NCBI GenBank assembly: GCA_959606905.1 | Contig: CAUHML010000005.1 | Coordinates: 1-64,000, forward strand | Source of the DNA: an uncultured Bacteroides sp. | Lineage (GTDB): Bacteria; Bacteroidota; Bacteroidia; Bacteroidales; Bacteroidaceae | Reading direction: 5' to 3' | Length of the DNA stretch: 64,000 bases | Part shown: positions 27,089 to 36,900 of the stretch, piece by piece | How the letters are laid out: each line of letters begins with the position of its first letter | How positions within the stretch are numbered: position 1 is the stretch's first letter | Notes under the pieces: model-generated | What the model was told of the DNA's origin: nothing | The model's database searches: none | Seen by the model: the letters and a program-made list of their open reading frames with translations, nothing else | Program-made: the position numbers and the translations under genes

Positions 27089-28582
27089 TTAATAAGAGCG
27101 TGCAAATATAACACGGCAAGCAGACGGTTTGCCTGTTACCATACATTTGCCCGGTTCTTTATCTCCCGGAACGAACGACTCGAATGGAATACAACGGATA
27201 GTTGCCTTCGTTTCTTCTTTGATTTTTTCTTCTGTTTCAGTTGTTCCATCCCAATGAGCCAAGATAAAACCACCTTCCTCTATCTTTTCCTTGAATTCTT
27301 CGTATGTGTCTACTACTGTAATTTTAGAATTACGATAATCCAATGCTTTCTTGTAGATATTAGCCTGAATTTCTTCGAGCAGGTTCTGAACATAAGCTTC
27401 AATGCCCTCGCAAGTGATAGTTTCTTTTTCAAGTGTATCGCGACGCATTACCTCCATTGTATTGTTTTCAAGATCACGTCCACCCATAACCAGACGAACA
27501 GGTACACCTTTCAATTCATAATCTGCAAATTTGAAGCCTGGACGTTTATTATCTGCATTATCATACTTAACAGAAATACCTAATGCTTTCAACTTGGTAA
27601 CAATACCCGCTACTTTGGCATCAATTTGTTTCAGTTGCTCATCGTTCTTGTAAATAGGAATAATAACTACTTGAATCGGAGCCAGATGCGGAGGTAATAC
27701 CAGTCCATTGTCATCTGAATGAGTCATAATCAGGGCACCCATTAAGCGGGTAGAAACACCCCATGAAGTAGCCCATACATATTCCAATTTATTCTCTTTG
27801 TTCACGAACTGAACGTCGAAAGCCTTGGCAAAATTCTGTCCCAGAAAATGAGAAGTACCACTTTGCAGTGCTTTTCCGTCCTGCATCATAGCTTCGATAG
27901 TGTAAGTGTCAAGCGCACCGGCAAAACGCTCGTTGGCAGACTTTACACCTTTCACAACCGGAACAGCCATATATTTCTCTGCAAATTCACCATATACATT
28001 CAGCATTCTTACTGCTTCTTCTTCAGCTTCTTCGCGAGTAGCATGGGCAGTATGTCCTTCTTGCCACAAGAATTCAGCAGTACGCAAGAACAGACGAGTA
28101 CGCATTTCCCAACGGAAAACGTTCGCCCACTGATTGCAAAGAATAGGCAGGTCACGATAAGATTGAATCCAGTTTTTATAAGTATTCCAGATAATTGTTT
28201 CTGATGTCGGACGAATAATCAATTCTTCTTCCAATTTTGCGGCTGGGTCTACTACTACCCCCGAACCGTCTTCTGCATTTTTCAGACGATAATGTGTCAC
28301 TACGGCACATTCTTTTGCGAAACCTTCCACGTGTTCAGCTTCACGGCTCAGGAATGATTTCGGAATTAATAATGGGAAATATGCGTTTACGTGACCTGTT
28401 TCTTTAAACATATCGTCCAGTTGACGTTGCATTTTCTCCCAAATAGCGTATCCGTAAGGCTTAATCACCATACATCCGCGTACGGCAGATTGTTCTGCCA
28501 AATCAGCTTTTACCACCAAATCGTTATACCATTGCGAGTAATTCTCGCTACGTTTGGTAAGGTCTTTCAGTTCTTTTGCCAT
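27089..28582 (-). CDS. proS: Prolyl-tRNA synthetase, archaeal/eukaryotic type
   Basis: This 497-residue class II synthetase charges tRNA-Pro. It is the type lacking the bacterial editing insert: motif 1 region [20 protein letters not shown], motif 2 [20 protein letters not shown], and [10 protein letters not shown] for the ATP/proline site. An anticodon-binding domain follows (about 290-390), then a C-terminal domain ending ARSY. This type occurs throughout Bacteroidota, so it need not be recent transfer. The promoter lies 45 bases upstream and the terminator downstream, so proS is a single-gene unit. Confidence 0.95.
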   Translation of the reverse strand: MAKELKDLTKRSENYSQWYNDLVVKADLAEQSAVRGCMVIKPYGYAIWEKMQRQLDDMFKETGHVNAYFPLLIPKSFLSREAEHVEGFAKECAVVTHYRLKNAEDGSGVVVDPAAKLEEELIIRPTSETIIWNTYKNWIQSYRDLPILCNQWANVFRWEMRTRLFLRTAEFLWQEGHTAHATREEAEEEAVRMLNVYGEFAEKYMAVPVVKGVKSANERFAGALDTYTIEAMMQDGKALQSGTSHFLGQNFAKAFDVQFVNKENKLEYVWATSWGVSTRLMGALIMTHSDDNGLVLPPHLAPIQVVIIPIYKNDEQLKQIDAKVAGIVTKLKALGISVKYDNADNKRPGFKFADYELKGVPVRLVMGGRDLENNTMEVMRRDTLEKETITCEGIEAYVQNLLEEIQANIYKKALDYRNSKITVVDTYEEFKEKIEEGGFILAHWDGTTETEEKIKEETKATIRCIPFESFVPGDKEPGKCMVTGKPSACRVIFARSY

Positions 28583-28626
28583 TATATTTTTTTATTTAAA
28601 GTACTCATAAGTGTCAAAACAGGGTG

Positions 28627-28634
28627 CAAAAATA
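28627..28634 (-). promoter_or_regulatory. Promoter -7 box of proS
   Basis: TATTTTTG on the minus strand fits TAnnTTTG, 45 bases before the proS ATG. Confidence 0.65.
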
Positions 28635-28639
28635 CGAAA

Positions 28640-28670
28640 AATGCATGAACTGCCCTATTCTTCATGCATT
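28640..28670 (-). terminator. Hairpin between tRNA-Gly and proS
   Basis: AATGCATGAA (28640-28649) is perfectly inverted at 28661-28670, followed on the minus strand by a T-rich run that includes the proS promoter box. It may be a second terminator of the tRNA transcript. Confidence 0.5.
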
Positions 28671-28714
28671 ATTTTCATAGTAGAAAGAGACTTTGCCCAT
28701 TGTTATCTTTCAGT

Positions 28715-28758
28715 CACAAAAAGAAAGCCAGATAGCTAAAAAATAACTATCTGACTTT
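28715..28758 (-). terminator. Terminator of tRNA-Gly
   Basis: On the minus strand a 12-base-pair stem (28747-28758 with 28724-28735, one G-T pair) is followed by CTTTTTG. It starts 8 bases beyond the tRNA 3' end. Confidence 0.85.
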
Positions 28759-28765
28759 TATCGTG

Positions 28766-28838
28766 AGCGGTAAGCGAGACTCGAACTCGTGACCCTTAGC
28801 TTGGGAAGCTAATGCTCTACCAACTGAGCTACTACCGC
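28766..28838 (-). tRNA. tRNA-Gly (anticodon CCC)
   Basis: On the minus strand a 73-base cloverleaf starts GCGGTAG and ends TTACCGC plus discriminator T. The D arm has AGCTCAGTTGGTAGAGC, the anticodon arm is TTAGC-TTCCCAA-GCTAA with CCC at positions 34-36 (reads GGG), and the T arm has GTTCGAGTC. CCA is not encoded. The tRNA stands alone with its own promoter and terminator. Confidence 0.96.
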
Positions 28839-28878
28839 ATTTTTACCAGTTTAAAGGATCTTCCTTTAAATTACACTG

Positions 28879-28886
28879 CAAAGGTA
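28879..28886 (-). promoter_or_regulatory. Promoter -7 box of tRNA-Gly
   Basis: TACCTTTG on the minus strand fits TAnnTTTG, about 40 bases before the mature 5' end. A 9-base palindrome arm pair (TTTAAAGGA 28850-28858 and 28862-28870) lies between box and tRNA. Confidence 0.6.
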
Positions 28887-28944
28887 AATATAATTTTTAT
28901 ATCTCAAATAAAATCCTTGATTTTTTAATAGGGGAAATATTACA

Positions 28945-28952
28945 TAACTTTG
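28945..28952 (+). promoter_or_regulatory. Promoter -7 box of the TolC export operon
   Basis: TAACTTTG fits TAnnTTTG. The leader to the TolC start at 29079 would be about 120 bases, without an obvious structure. Confidence 0.5.
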
Positions 28953-29078
28953 AACTAAATCAGAATAATCGATAACTCTTTCATTGAGTTTAAAAAGTTG
29001 TTTCTCCATTTATTGGAGTGAACAAACCTGTTCCTTCATCTGTTAGAAAGTCTCAAATTTAGATTTAACCTAACCAGC

Positions 29079-30491
29079 ATGAAAAAAAATAAATCACTTT
29101 TTGTACTACTTGCTTTGTGTTTCTCTGCTATTTGGGCAGATGCACAGGTTTCATTGAGTTTTGAGGAATCATTACGTCTACTCCGACAAGAAAATCAAAG
29201 CTTAAAGATAGCCGATAAAAGTATAGAAATAGCTAAGGCAGAGCGAGATAAATTGAATGCTTTTTGGTATCCCAGTCTTCAATCTTCGGGTGCATTTGTA
29301 CATATGTCGGAGAAGATCGAGGTGAAACAGCCGTTGTCTCAATTTACAGATCCGGCAAAGAATTTTGTACATTCCATAATTCCGGACGATCAAGTTATTT
29401 CGGCGATTCTGGATCAGATAGGGGCAAATACTCTTGTTTTCCCCCTGACTCCACGTAATTTAACCTCTATTGATTTATCTGCAGAATGGGTACTCTTTTC
29501 CGGAGGAAAACGATTTCATGCAACTAATATCGGTCGGACAATGGTAGACTTGGCACGTGAAAACCGGGCACAGACTGTTGCTACCCAACAAAATCTGTTA
29601 ACGGAAAGTTATTACGGATTACGGCTGGCACAGCAAATCGTAACCGTTCGGGAAGAAACTTATAAGGGACTGCAAAAACATTATGAGAATGCACTGAAAC
29701 TGGAAGCTGCCGGAATGATTGACAAAGCAGGACGGCTTTTTGCCCAAGTAAATATGGACGAAGCCAAACGTACACTGGATGCTGCACGAAAAGATGAAAC
29801 TGTGGTTCAAAATACGCTCAAGGTATTACTGAATAAAAAAGATATGGATGAAAACATTGTTCCCACTTCTCCACTTTTTATGAATGACTCTTTGCCGCCG
29901 AAAATGCTTTTCGACCTATCTGTTAACAGTGGGAACTATATGCTTAACCAGTTACAGCTACAAGAACATATTGCCAAACAGGAAGTGAAGATTGCTCAAA
30001 GCGGCTATCTGCCGAATATAGCCCTTTTCGGAAAACAGACCTTATATTCGCATGGCATTCAGAGTAATTTACTGCCACGTACAATGATAGGCATTGGCTT
30101 TACATGGAATCTATTCGACGGATTAGATCGTGAAAAGAAGATCCGGCAGTCGAAATTAACTCAACAAACATTAGCCCTCGGACAGATGAAAGCCCGTGAC
30201 GATCTAGCAGTTGGAGTAGATAAACTCTATACGCAATTGCAAAAAGCACAGGATAATGCAAAAGCATTGAATACTACGATTGCTTTAAGTGAGGAACTTG
30301 TACGTATCCGGAAGAAATCATTTGCAGAGGGAATGGCAACTTCCACCGAAGTTATTGATGCCGAAACAATGCTTGCCAGTGTAAAAGTAGCTCGCCTAGC
30401 AGCCTATTATGAGTATGATGTAGCACTAATGAATTTACTTTCACTTTGTGGTACACCTGAACAATTTATAAACTATCAACCTAAACCGTAA
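29079..30491 (+). CDS. TolC-family outer-membrane efflux protein
   Basis: This 470-residue protein has a signal peptide ending WADAQ and the TolC-type repeated coiled-coil body (two OEP halves, about 25-240 and 270-460), with VSLSFEESLRLLRQENQSLK at the start and AEGMATSTEVIDAETMLASV near the end, a signature of TolC channels. It should form a trimeric outer-membrane exit duct. It is the first gene of a four-gene unit with an adaptor and two permeases and lies 6 bases before the adaptor. Confidence 0.9.
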   Translation: MKKNKSLFVLLALCFSAIWADAQVSLSFEESLRLLRQENQSLKIADKSIEIAKAERDKLNAFWYPSLQSSGAFVHMSEKIEVKQPLSQFTDPAKNFVHSIIPDDQVISAILDQIGANTLVFPLTPRNLTSIDLSAEWVLFSGGKRFHATNIGRTMVDLARENRAQTVATQQNLLTESYYGLRLAQQIVTVREETYKGLQKHYENALKLEAAGMIDKAGRLFAQVNMDEAKRTLDAARKDETVVQNTLKVLLNKKDMDENIVPTSPLFMNDSLPPKMLFDLSVNSGNYMLNQLQLQEHIAKQEVKIAQSGYLPNIALFGKQTLYSHGIQSNLLPRTMIGIGFTWNLFDGLDREKKIRQSKLTQQTLALGQMKARDDLAVGVDKLYTQLQKAQDNAKALNTTIALSEELVRIRKKSFAEGMATSTEVIDAETMLASVKVARLAAYYEYDVALMNLLSLCGTPEQFINYQPKP

Positions 30492-30497
30492 CAAACA

Positions 30498-31484
30498 ATG
30501 AAACCAACTAGTAGAACCCTTTCATGGGCTTTTGTTATTATTTTGCTAGTCGTCGGTATCTTTACCGCCCTTGGAATGATATTGATGCACAAACAACCAC
30601 TGGTTCTGCAAGGAGAAGCAGAGGCCACAGAAATCCGTATCAGCGGAAAACTTCCCGGACGCATTGATACGTTTCTCGTTCAAGAGGGAGATTGGGTGCG
30701 TCAGGGAGACACTCTTGTAGTAATTAATAGTCCGGAAGTACACGCCAAGTTTCAACAAGTCAATGCATTGGAGCAAGTAGCAGTACTGCAAAACAAAAAA
30801 ATTGATGCCGGCACCCGACGACAGATTGTAGCCACTGCATTGCAACTCTGGAATAAGACTAAGAGCGACCTGTCACTTGCGAAAATAACTTATAATCGTA
30901 TACTTACTTTATACAAGGACAGTGTAGTTACTTCTCAACGGAAAGACGAAGTAGAAGCTATGTATAAGGCAGCATTAGCAGCCGAACGCGCTGCTTACGA
31001 ACAATATCAAATGGCAGTGGATGGTGCACAGACGGAAGACAAAGCATCTGCCGCCAGTATGGTAGATGCTGCCCGAAGTACTGTTGATGAAGTCTCAGCC
31101 TTACTGGTAGATGCCCGGTTGACTGCACCGGAAGACGGACAAATAGCCACAATCTTCCCTAAACGCGGTGAATTGGTCGCACCGGGAACTCCTATTATGA
31201 ATCTGGTAGTCATGAATGACGTTCATGTTGTACTTAATGTACGCGAAGACTTAATGCCACAATTTAAAATGGGTGAAACATTTGTTGCAGACGTACCTGC
31301 TATCGATAAAAAGAATATAGAATTTAAAATCTATTATATTAGTCCGTTAGGTAGTTTCGCAACCTGGAAATCAACCAAACAGGTTGGTAGTTATGACCTG
31401 CGCACGTTTGAGATCCACGCCCGCCCTACTCAAAAGATAAAAGATTTGCGTCCGGGAATGTCTGTATTACTGACGTTAAATTAA
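30498..31484 (+). CDS. HlyD-family periplasmic adaptor
   Basis: This 328-residue membrane-fusion protein has one N-terminal membrane anchor (about 10-30), a lipoyl-like/barrel-sandwich half at ISGKLPGRIDTFLVQEGDWV, a long alpha-helical hairpin (about 70-200) and a second half-motif LTAPEDGQIATIFPKRGELV. This is the YhiI/HlyD pattern of ABC-type exporters. It would bridge the permeases and the TolC channel. Spacing is 6 bases on the left and 7 on the right. Confidence 0.9.
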   Translation: MKPTSRTLSWAFVIILLVVGIFTALGMILMHKQPLVLQGEAEATEIRISGKLPGRIDTFLVQEGDWVRQGDTLVVINSPEVHAKFQQVNALEQVAVLQNKKIDAGTRRQIVATALQLWNKTKSDLSLAKITYNRILTLYKDSVVTSQRKDEVEAMYKAALAAERAAYEQYQMAVDGAQTEDKASAASMVDAARSTVDEVSALLVDARLTAPEDGQIATIFPKRGELVAPGTPIMNLVVMNDVHVVLNVREDLMPQFKMGETFVADVPAIDKKNIEFKIYYISPLGSFATWKSTKQVGSYDLRTFEIHARPTQKIKDLRPGMSVLLTLN

Positions 31485-31491
31485 TAAAAGA

Positions 31492-32676
31492 ATGAGTCCT
31501 TCACAAACATATTCACCCTTTCGTACCGTACTACTCCGGGAGTGGCGACGAATGACTTCGCGACGCCTTTATTTTGGTGTCTGCATCATCCTGCCATTAT
31601 TCACACTCTTCTTTATGGCAACTATTTTCGGCAACGGACAAATGGAAAATATTCCTATCGGCATTGTCGATCAGGATAATACCGCTACTTCCCGTAGTAT
31701 TATTCGAAATATATCTGCCGTACCGACTTTTAAAGTAACAAAGTATTTCGTGAATGAAGCAGCCGCTCGGGAAGCCGTACAAAGAAAAGAAATTTATGGT
31801 TATCTTTCTATTCCTCCCAAATTTGAACAAGACGCCATTACAGGACAAGATGCAACTCTTTCCTACTACTATCATTATGCTTTATTGTCTGTAGGTGGCG
31901 AGTTAATGGCTGCATTCGAAACAGCATTGGCTCCAGTGTCACTCTCTCCTGTTGTGATGCAAGCTGTTGCTCTGGGAGTGGAACAAGATCAGATTACAAC
32001 TTTCTTATTGCCAGTACAGGCAAGCAATCATCCAATATATAATCCAAGTCTGGATTACTCCGTTTATTTGAGCCAGCCATTTTTCTTTGTCTTATTTCAA
32101 ATATTAATTTTATTGACTACAGTATACGCAATCGGCATTGAAATCAAGTTTCGTACAGTAACTGATTGGCTAGTTGCTGCAAAAGGGAATATGGTAACGG
32201 CGATATTAGGAAAACTGTTGCCTTATACTATTATATATATCCTGATAGGTTGGCTGGCCAATTATGTGATGTTCGGAATTCTACATATTCCCTTTCAAGG
32301 GAGTTGGTGGCTAATGAATATAATGACAATGCTTTTCATTATTGCGACACAATCATTGGGATTGTTCCTATTTTCATTATTTCCTGCCATTTCACTGATT
32401 ATTAGCATAGTATCTATGGTAGGCTCTTTGGGAGCTACTTTATCCGGGGTAACTTTTCCTGTTCCCAATATGTATCCGTTGGTTCGGGATGCTTCCTATC
32501 TTTTCCCAGTCCGGCATTTCACGGAAATGATGCAGAATATGCTTTACGGGAGTGGCGGTTTTACCCAGCTTTGGCCATCGGCCATGTTTCTTTGTATTTT
32601 CCCCCTGCTCGCTTTTTCGTTGCTTCCTCATTTAAAAAGAGCCATAGAAAGTCATAAGTATGAAAACATTAAGTAA
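31492..32676 (+). CDS. ABC-2 permease (YhhJ-like), first of a pair
   Basis: This 394-residue protein has one N-terminal membrane helix, a periplasmic domain of about 150 residues (IPIGIVDQDNTATSRSIIRN), and five C-terminal helices, as in YhhJ/YbhS-type ABC-2 permeases. No nucleotide-binding domain is fused to it. Its stop overlaps the start of the second permease by 17 bases, so the two subunits are probably made together and may form a heterodimer. Confidence 0.88.
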   Translation: MSPSQTYSPFRTVLLREWRRMTSRRLYFGVCIILPLFTLFFMATIFGNGQMENIPIGIVDQDNTATSRSIIRNISAVPTFKVTKYFVNEAAAREAVQRKEIYGYLSIPPKFEQDAITGQDATLSYYYHYALLSVGGELMAAFETALAPVSLSPVVMQAVALGVEQDQITTFLLPVQASNHPIYNPSLDYSVYLSQPFFFVLFQILILLTTVYAIGIEIKFRTVTDWLVAAKGNMVTAILGKLLPYTIIYILIGWLANYVMFGILHIPFQGSWWLMNIMTMLFIIATQSLGLFLFSLFPAISLIISIVSMVGSLGATLSGVTFPVPNMYPLVRDASYLFPVRHFTEMMQNMLYGSGGFTQLWPSAMFLCIFPLLAFSLLPHLKRAIESHKYENIK

Positions 32677-33844
32677 ATTACAACAGTTATCATTCATCAT
32701 TCAGCGTGAATTTCTGGCTATCAGTACCAGCTATGCAGTATTGTTAGTATTGATAGGAGGTATTTTTGTATACGGGTTACTCTATAATTATATGTATGCC
32801 CCTAACATTGTGACAGATGTCCCTATCACCATAGTCGACAATTCGCACAGTGAGTTGAGCCGTAATTTTATCCGTTGGCTAGATGCTACTCCGCAAGCTG
32901 ATGTTTACAGTCAGGCAATGGACTATAATGAAGCCAAAGAATGGATGAAACGAGGCAAAGTACAAGGAATACTGTATCTGCCACACGATTTTGAGGCACG
33001 GGTATTTCGTGGAGATGAATCTATTTTTTCCCTTTATGCAACAACTGATGCATTTTTGTACTTTGAAGCCTTACAAGGAGCTTCGTCACGTGTGATGTTG
33101 GCGATTAACGATAAATACCGACCCGATGAAGCTGTGTTTCTGCCCCCACAGGGATTATTGGCTGTAACTATGGCAAAACCGATCAATGTAGAAGGGACCG
33201 CACTTTATAATTATACGGAAGGATATGGCTCCTACCTGATTCCTGCCGTTATGATGATTATTATATTTCAAACTTTGCTAATGGTTATCGGTATGGTGAC
33301 CGGAGAAGAATATAGTTCAGACGGAATCCGTACTTACGCTCCTTTCGGCCATACTTGGGCAGCCGCCATACGCATTGTAGCAGGAAAGACATTTGTATAT
33401 TGCGGATTGTATGCTATCTTTTCTTTCTTCTTATTAGGATTGCTCCCTTATTTTTTCAGTATTCCCAATATTGGAAATGGTCTGTATATTGTGCTATTAA
33501 TGATTCCTTACCTGATAGCTACTTCTTTCCTCGGACTGGCTGCTTCCCGTTATTTTACCGATTCGGAAGCACCTTTGTTAATGATAGCTTTCTTTTCAGT
33601 CGGATTGATTTTCCTTTCCGGAGTTTCTTACCCAATGGAGTTAATGCCTTGGTATTGGAAAGCGGCACATTATATTCTTCCGGCAGCTCCTGCAACACTT
33701 GCTTTTGTACAATTAAATTCAATGGGAGCAAGTATGGCTGATATACGACCAGAATATATTACTTTATGGATTCAAGTACTCGTTTATTTTATATTAAGTA
33801 TATGGGTATACCAAAAAAAGCTTCAGAAAAGTCAACTTCGTTAA
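32660..33844 (+). CDS. ABC-2 permease (YhhJ-like), second of a pair
   Basis: This 394-residue protein has the same layout as its upstream neighbour and identical length: an N-terminal helix (about 18-40), a periplasmic domain starting TDVPITIVDNSHSELSRNFI, and about five C-terminal helices with FLSGVSYPMELMPWYWKAAH. No ATPase gene exists in this unit. In related systems the ATPase is fused or adjacent, so an ATPase elsewhere in the genome or a family that does not need one must be assumed. Confidence 0.88.
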   Translation: MKTLSKLQQLSFIIQREFLAISTSYAVLLVLIGGIFVYGLLYNYMYAPNIVTDVPITIVDNSHSELSRNFIRWLDATPQADVYSQAMDYNEAKEWMKRGKVQGILYLPHDFEARVFRGDESIFSLYATTDAFLYFEALQGASSRVMLAINDKYRPDEAVFLPPQGLLAVTMAKPINVEGTALYNYTEGYGSYLIPAVMMIIIFQTLLMVIGMVTGEEYSSDGIRTYAPFGHTWAAAIRIVAGKTFVYCGLYAIFSFFLLGLLPYFFSIPNIGNGLYIVLLMIPYLIATSFLGLAASRYFTDSEAPLLMIAFFSVGLIFLSGVSYPMELMPWYWKAAHYILPAAPATLAFVQLNSMGASMADIRPEYITLWIQVLVYFILSIWVYQKKLQKSQLR

Positions 33845-33997
33845 GTAAATAATCAACTTAGGAAACAAAAAATTTCCAAACGAAAGTTTTCTATAAGAAT
33901 GTGCTACATTTTTTTGTTTTTCTCATCGCTTTTGTATAGTTTCGTAAACTATTATTTTTAAATAGCAGTTAAAAACAATTTAAAAATAAATGATTAT

Positions 33998-36900
33998 ATG
34001 AAATACATTGTATATATTTTCCTTTTGTTTCCTATTCTGGTCACGGCACAAACTTACAAATATATAGGAATAGAAAATGGATTAAGTAATCGAAGGATAT
34101 TCAACATTCAGAAAGATGATCAAGGCTATATGTGGTTTCTCACCAATGAAGGAATGGATCGTTATAATGGTAAAGATATAAAGCATTATAAACTGAACAA
34201 AGATGATAATTCCGTTGCTTCCCAAATACACCTCGGTTGGTTATATGCTACTCCGGAGGCAGGTTTATGGGTGATTGGCAGAAAAGGACGTCTCTTTCAA
34301 TATGAAAAGCAATATGATCGTTTTACGATAGGATATAAACTACCGGATATATCGAAAACGATTAATTATGGTTATGTAGACCACAACAATAATATTTGGT
34401 TATGCTGCAATGATTCTATTGTATTATACAATATCAAAAATGCTCATACATTTCAGTTCCCTAATATACTACACAGCAATATTACAGCCATAGAGCAGAT
34501 AGATGACAATCATTTCTTTATAGCAACAGAAACAGGCGTGAGGTATGCTAAACTGGAAAACGGTGCTTTACAAATTATCCCTACCGAGACGCTTGATTAT
34601 TTTCATACGCAAGTAAGTGTGTTGTATTTCCAGCAACAGCAAAAAAAATTATATATCGGCTCATTTGAGAGGGGTATTTTTGTATATGATATGCTTTCCC
34701 AAGAGATTATCCGGCCTGAAGCAGATCTTAGTGATGTGAATATAACCCGTATCAGACCATTAAATGAAACAGAACTATTAGTGGCAACCGAAGGCATGGG
34801 CGTATATAAGCTAGACATGAACAAATGCATATTAGAACGTTACATATCAGCAAATTACCAGAGCTATAATGAAATGAATGGTGACAACATCAATGACGTA
34901 TTTGTTGATGAATCAAAACGAATATGGCTTGCCAATTATCCCACAGGAATTACAGTTATAGATTATCGTTATGAAAACTATCATTGGATGAAACACTCTA
35001 TGGGCAACAAGCAGTCCATTGTCAATGACCAGGTGCACGCTGTCATTGAAGACAGTGATGGAGATTTATGGTTTGGTACGAGTAACGGCATTAGTCTTTA
35101 CAATTCGGGAACGGGAGAATGGCATTCTTTTCTGAGTTCTTTCAATCATCAGCTAAAAGACAAAAATCATATATTCATAACTTTATGTGAGGTTTCACCC
35201 GGCATTATCTGGGCAGGAGGCTATACTTCCGGTATATACAAGATAAATAAAGCAGATTTATCCGTGGAATATTTCTCTCCTTATTTACTTTCACACATAA
35301 ATATGCGCCCGGATAAATATATCCGTGATATGATAAAAGACTCAAAAGGACATATATGGTCGGGAGGATACTATAATTTAAAATGCTTTGATTTGGCAAC
35401 TAACAGTGTTCGCCTATATCCGGGAGTAAGTTCTATTACAGCTATTGCCGAAAAAGATAGTCATAATATGTGGATCGGAACGGCAATGGGATTGTATTTG
35501 CTGAATAGAGACTCCGGGAAATACGAATATATTAAGTTGGAAGCCGGATCGACCTACATCAATACGCTTTATCAAGCAGATAACGGACTGCTATATGTTG
35601 GTACGAATGGAGCGGGAGTATTTATATATGATGCACAAAATAAGAAATTTGAGCATTATATAGCTAAAAATTCCGCACTTGTTTCCAACAGCATTTTTAC
35701 TATTTTGCCTGAAGTTGACGGACGAATCATGATGAGTACGGAAAATGGGGTCACCAGTTTTCATACGAAGGAAAAAATATTCCATAACTGGACCAAAGGA
35801 GAAGGATTATTGCCTGCCTATTTCAATGCTTCATCCGGAGTATTACGTAAAAATAAGAACTTTGTATTTGGTAGTACGGACGGAGCTATCGAACTTCCCC
35901 AAAATGTAAAGTTCCCCGATTATGTATATACAAAGATGATATTCAGCGATTTGAATATTTCATACCAGCCTGTATATCCGGGAGAAGAAGATTCTCCATT
36001 GGAGAAAAGTATTAATGATACGGATGTGTTGGAGCTGAAATATAATCAGAATACATTCTCATTCAGAGTTTCCACTATCAACTATGATTCTCCGGGAAAT
36101 GCTCTCTATGCATGGAAGTTGGATGGTTTCTTCGAAAAATGGACCGAACCGGGAGCAGCCAATCTGATTCGTTATACCAATTTGCCACCGGGAAAATATA
36201 CTCTTTATGTACGTGCCATTTCAAGGGAAGAACATGATATTGTTTTTGAAGAGCGTACAATGAGAATTGTCGTTACGCACCCTTTTTGGTCTAGTTGGTG
36301 GGCAATCACTTGTTACGTGTTATTAGTAATTTTGGGATTCATCTTTATTCTACGGGTTATGAATTTAAGAAAGCAAAAGAAAATTTCAGATGAAAAGACG
36401 AGTTTCTTCATTAATACAGCTCATGACATACGTACTCCGCTAACTCTGATTAAAGCTCCTTTAGAGGAACTGCTGGATGAAGAACCTTTATCCGCCAACG
36501 GAATAACTCGTGCAAATACTGCATTAAGAAATGTGGGGACTCTTTTACGGTTAACCAACAATCTTATTAATTTTGAGCGTGCGGATGTGTATTCTTCAGA
36601 ATTGTGTGTTTCCGAATATGAGTTGAACACCTATATGCACGAAGTATATGAAACTTTTTCTTCCTATGCTGCTATCAAACATATTGACTTCACCTATGAG
36701 AGTTCTTTCAGTTATTTGAATGTGTGGTTTGATAAGGAGAAAATGGATTCAATTCTAAAAAACATTTTATCAAATTCACTAAAATACACTCCGGAGAATG
36801 GTAAAGTAAGTGTTTCAGTATCCGAAAGTAATGATTCTTGGAAAGTAATAATTGAGGATACGGGCATTGGAATTCCATCCAGTGAGCAGAGTAAGTTGTT

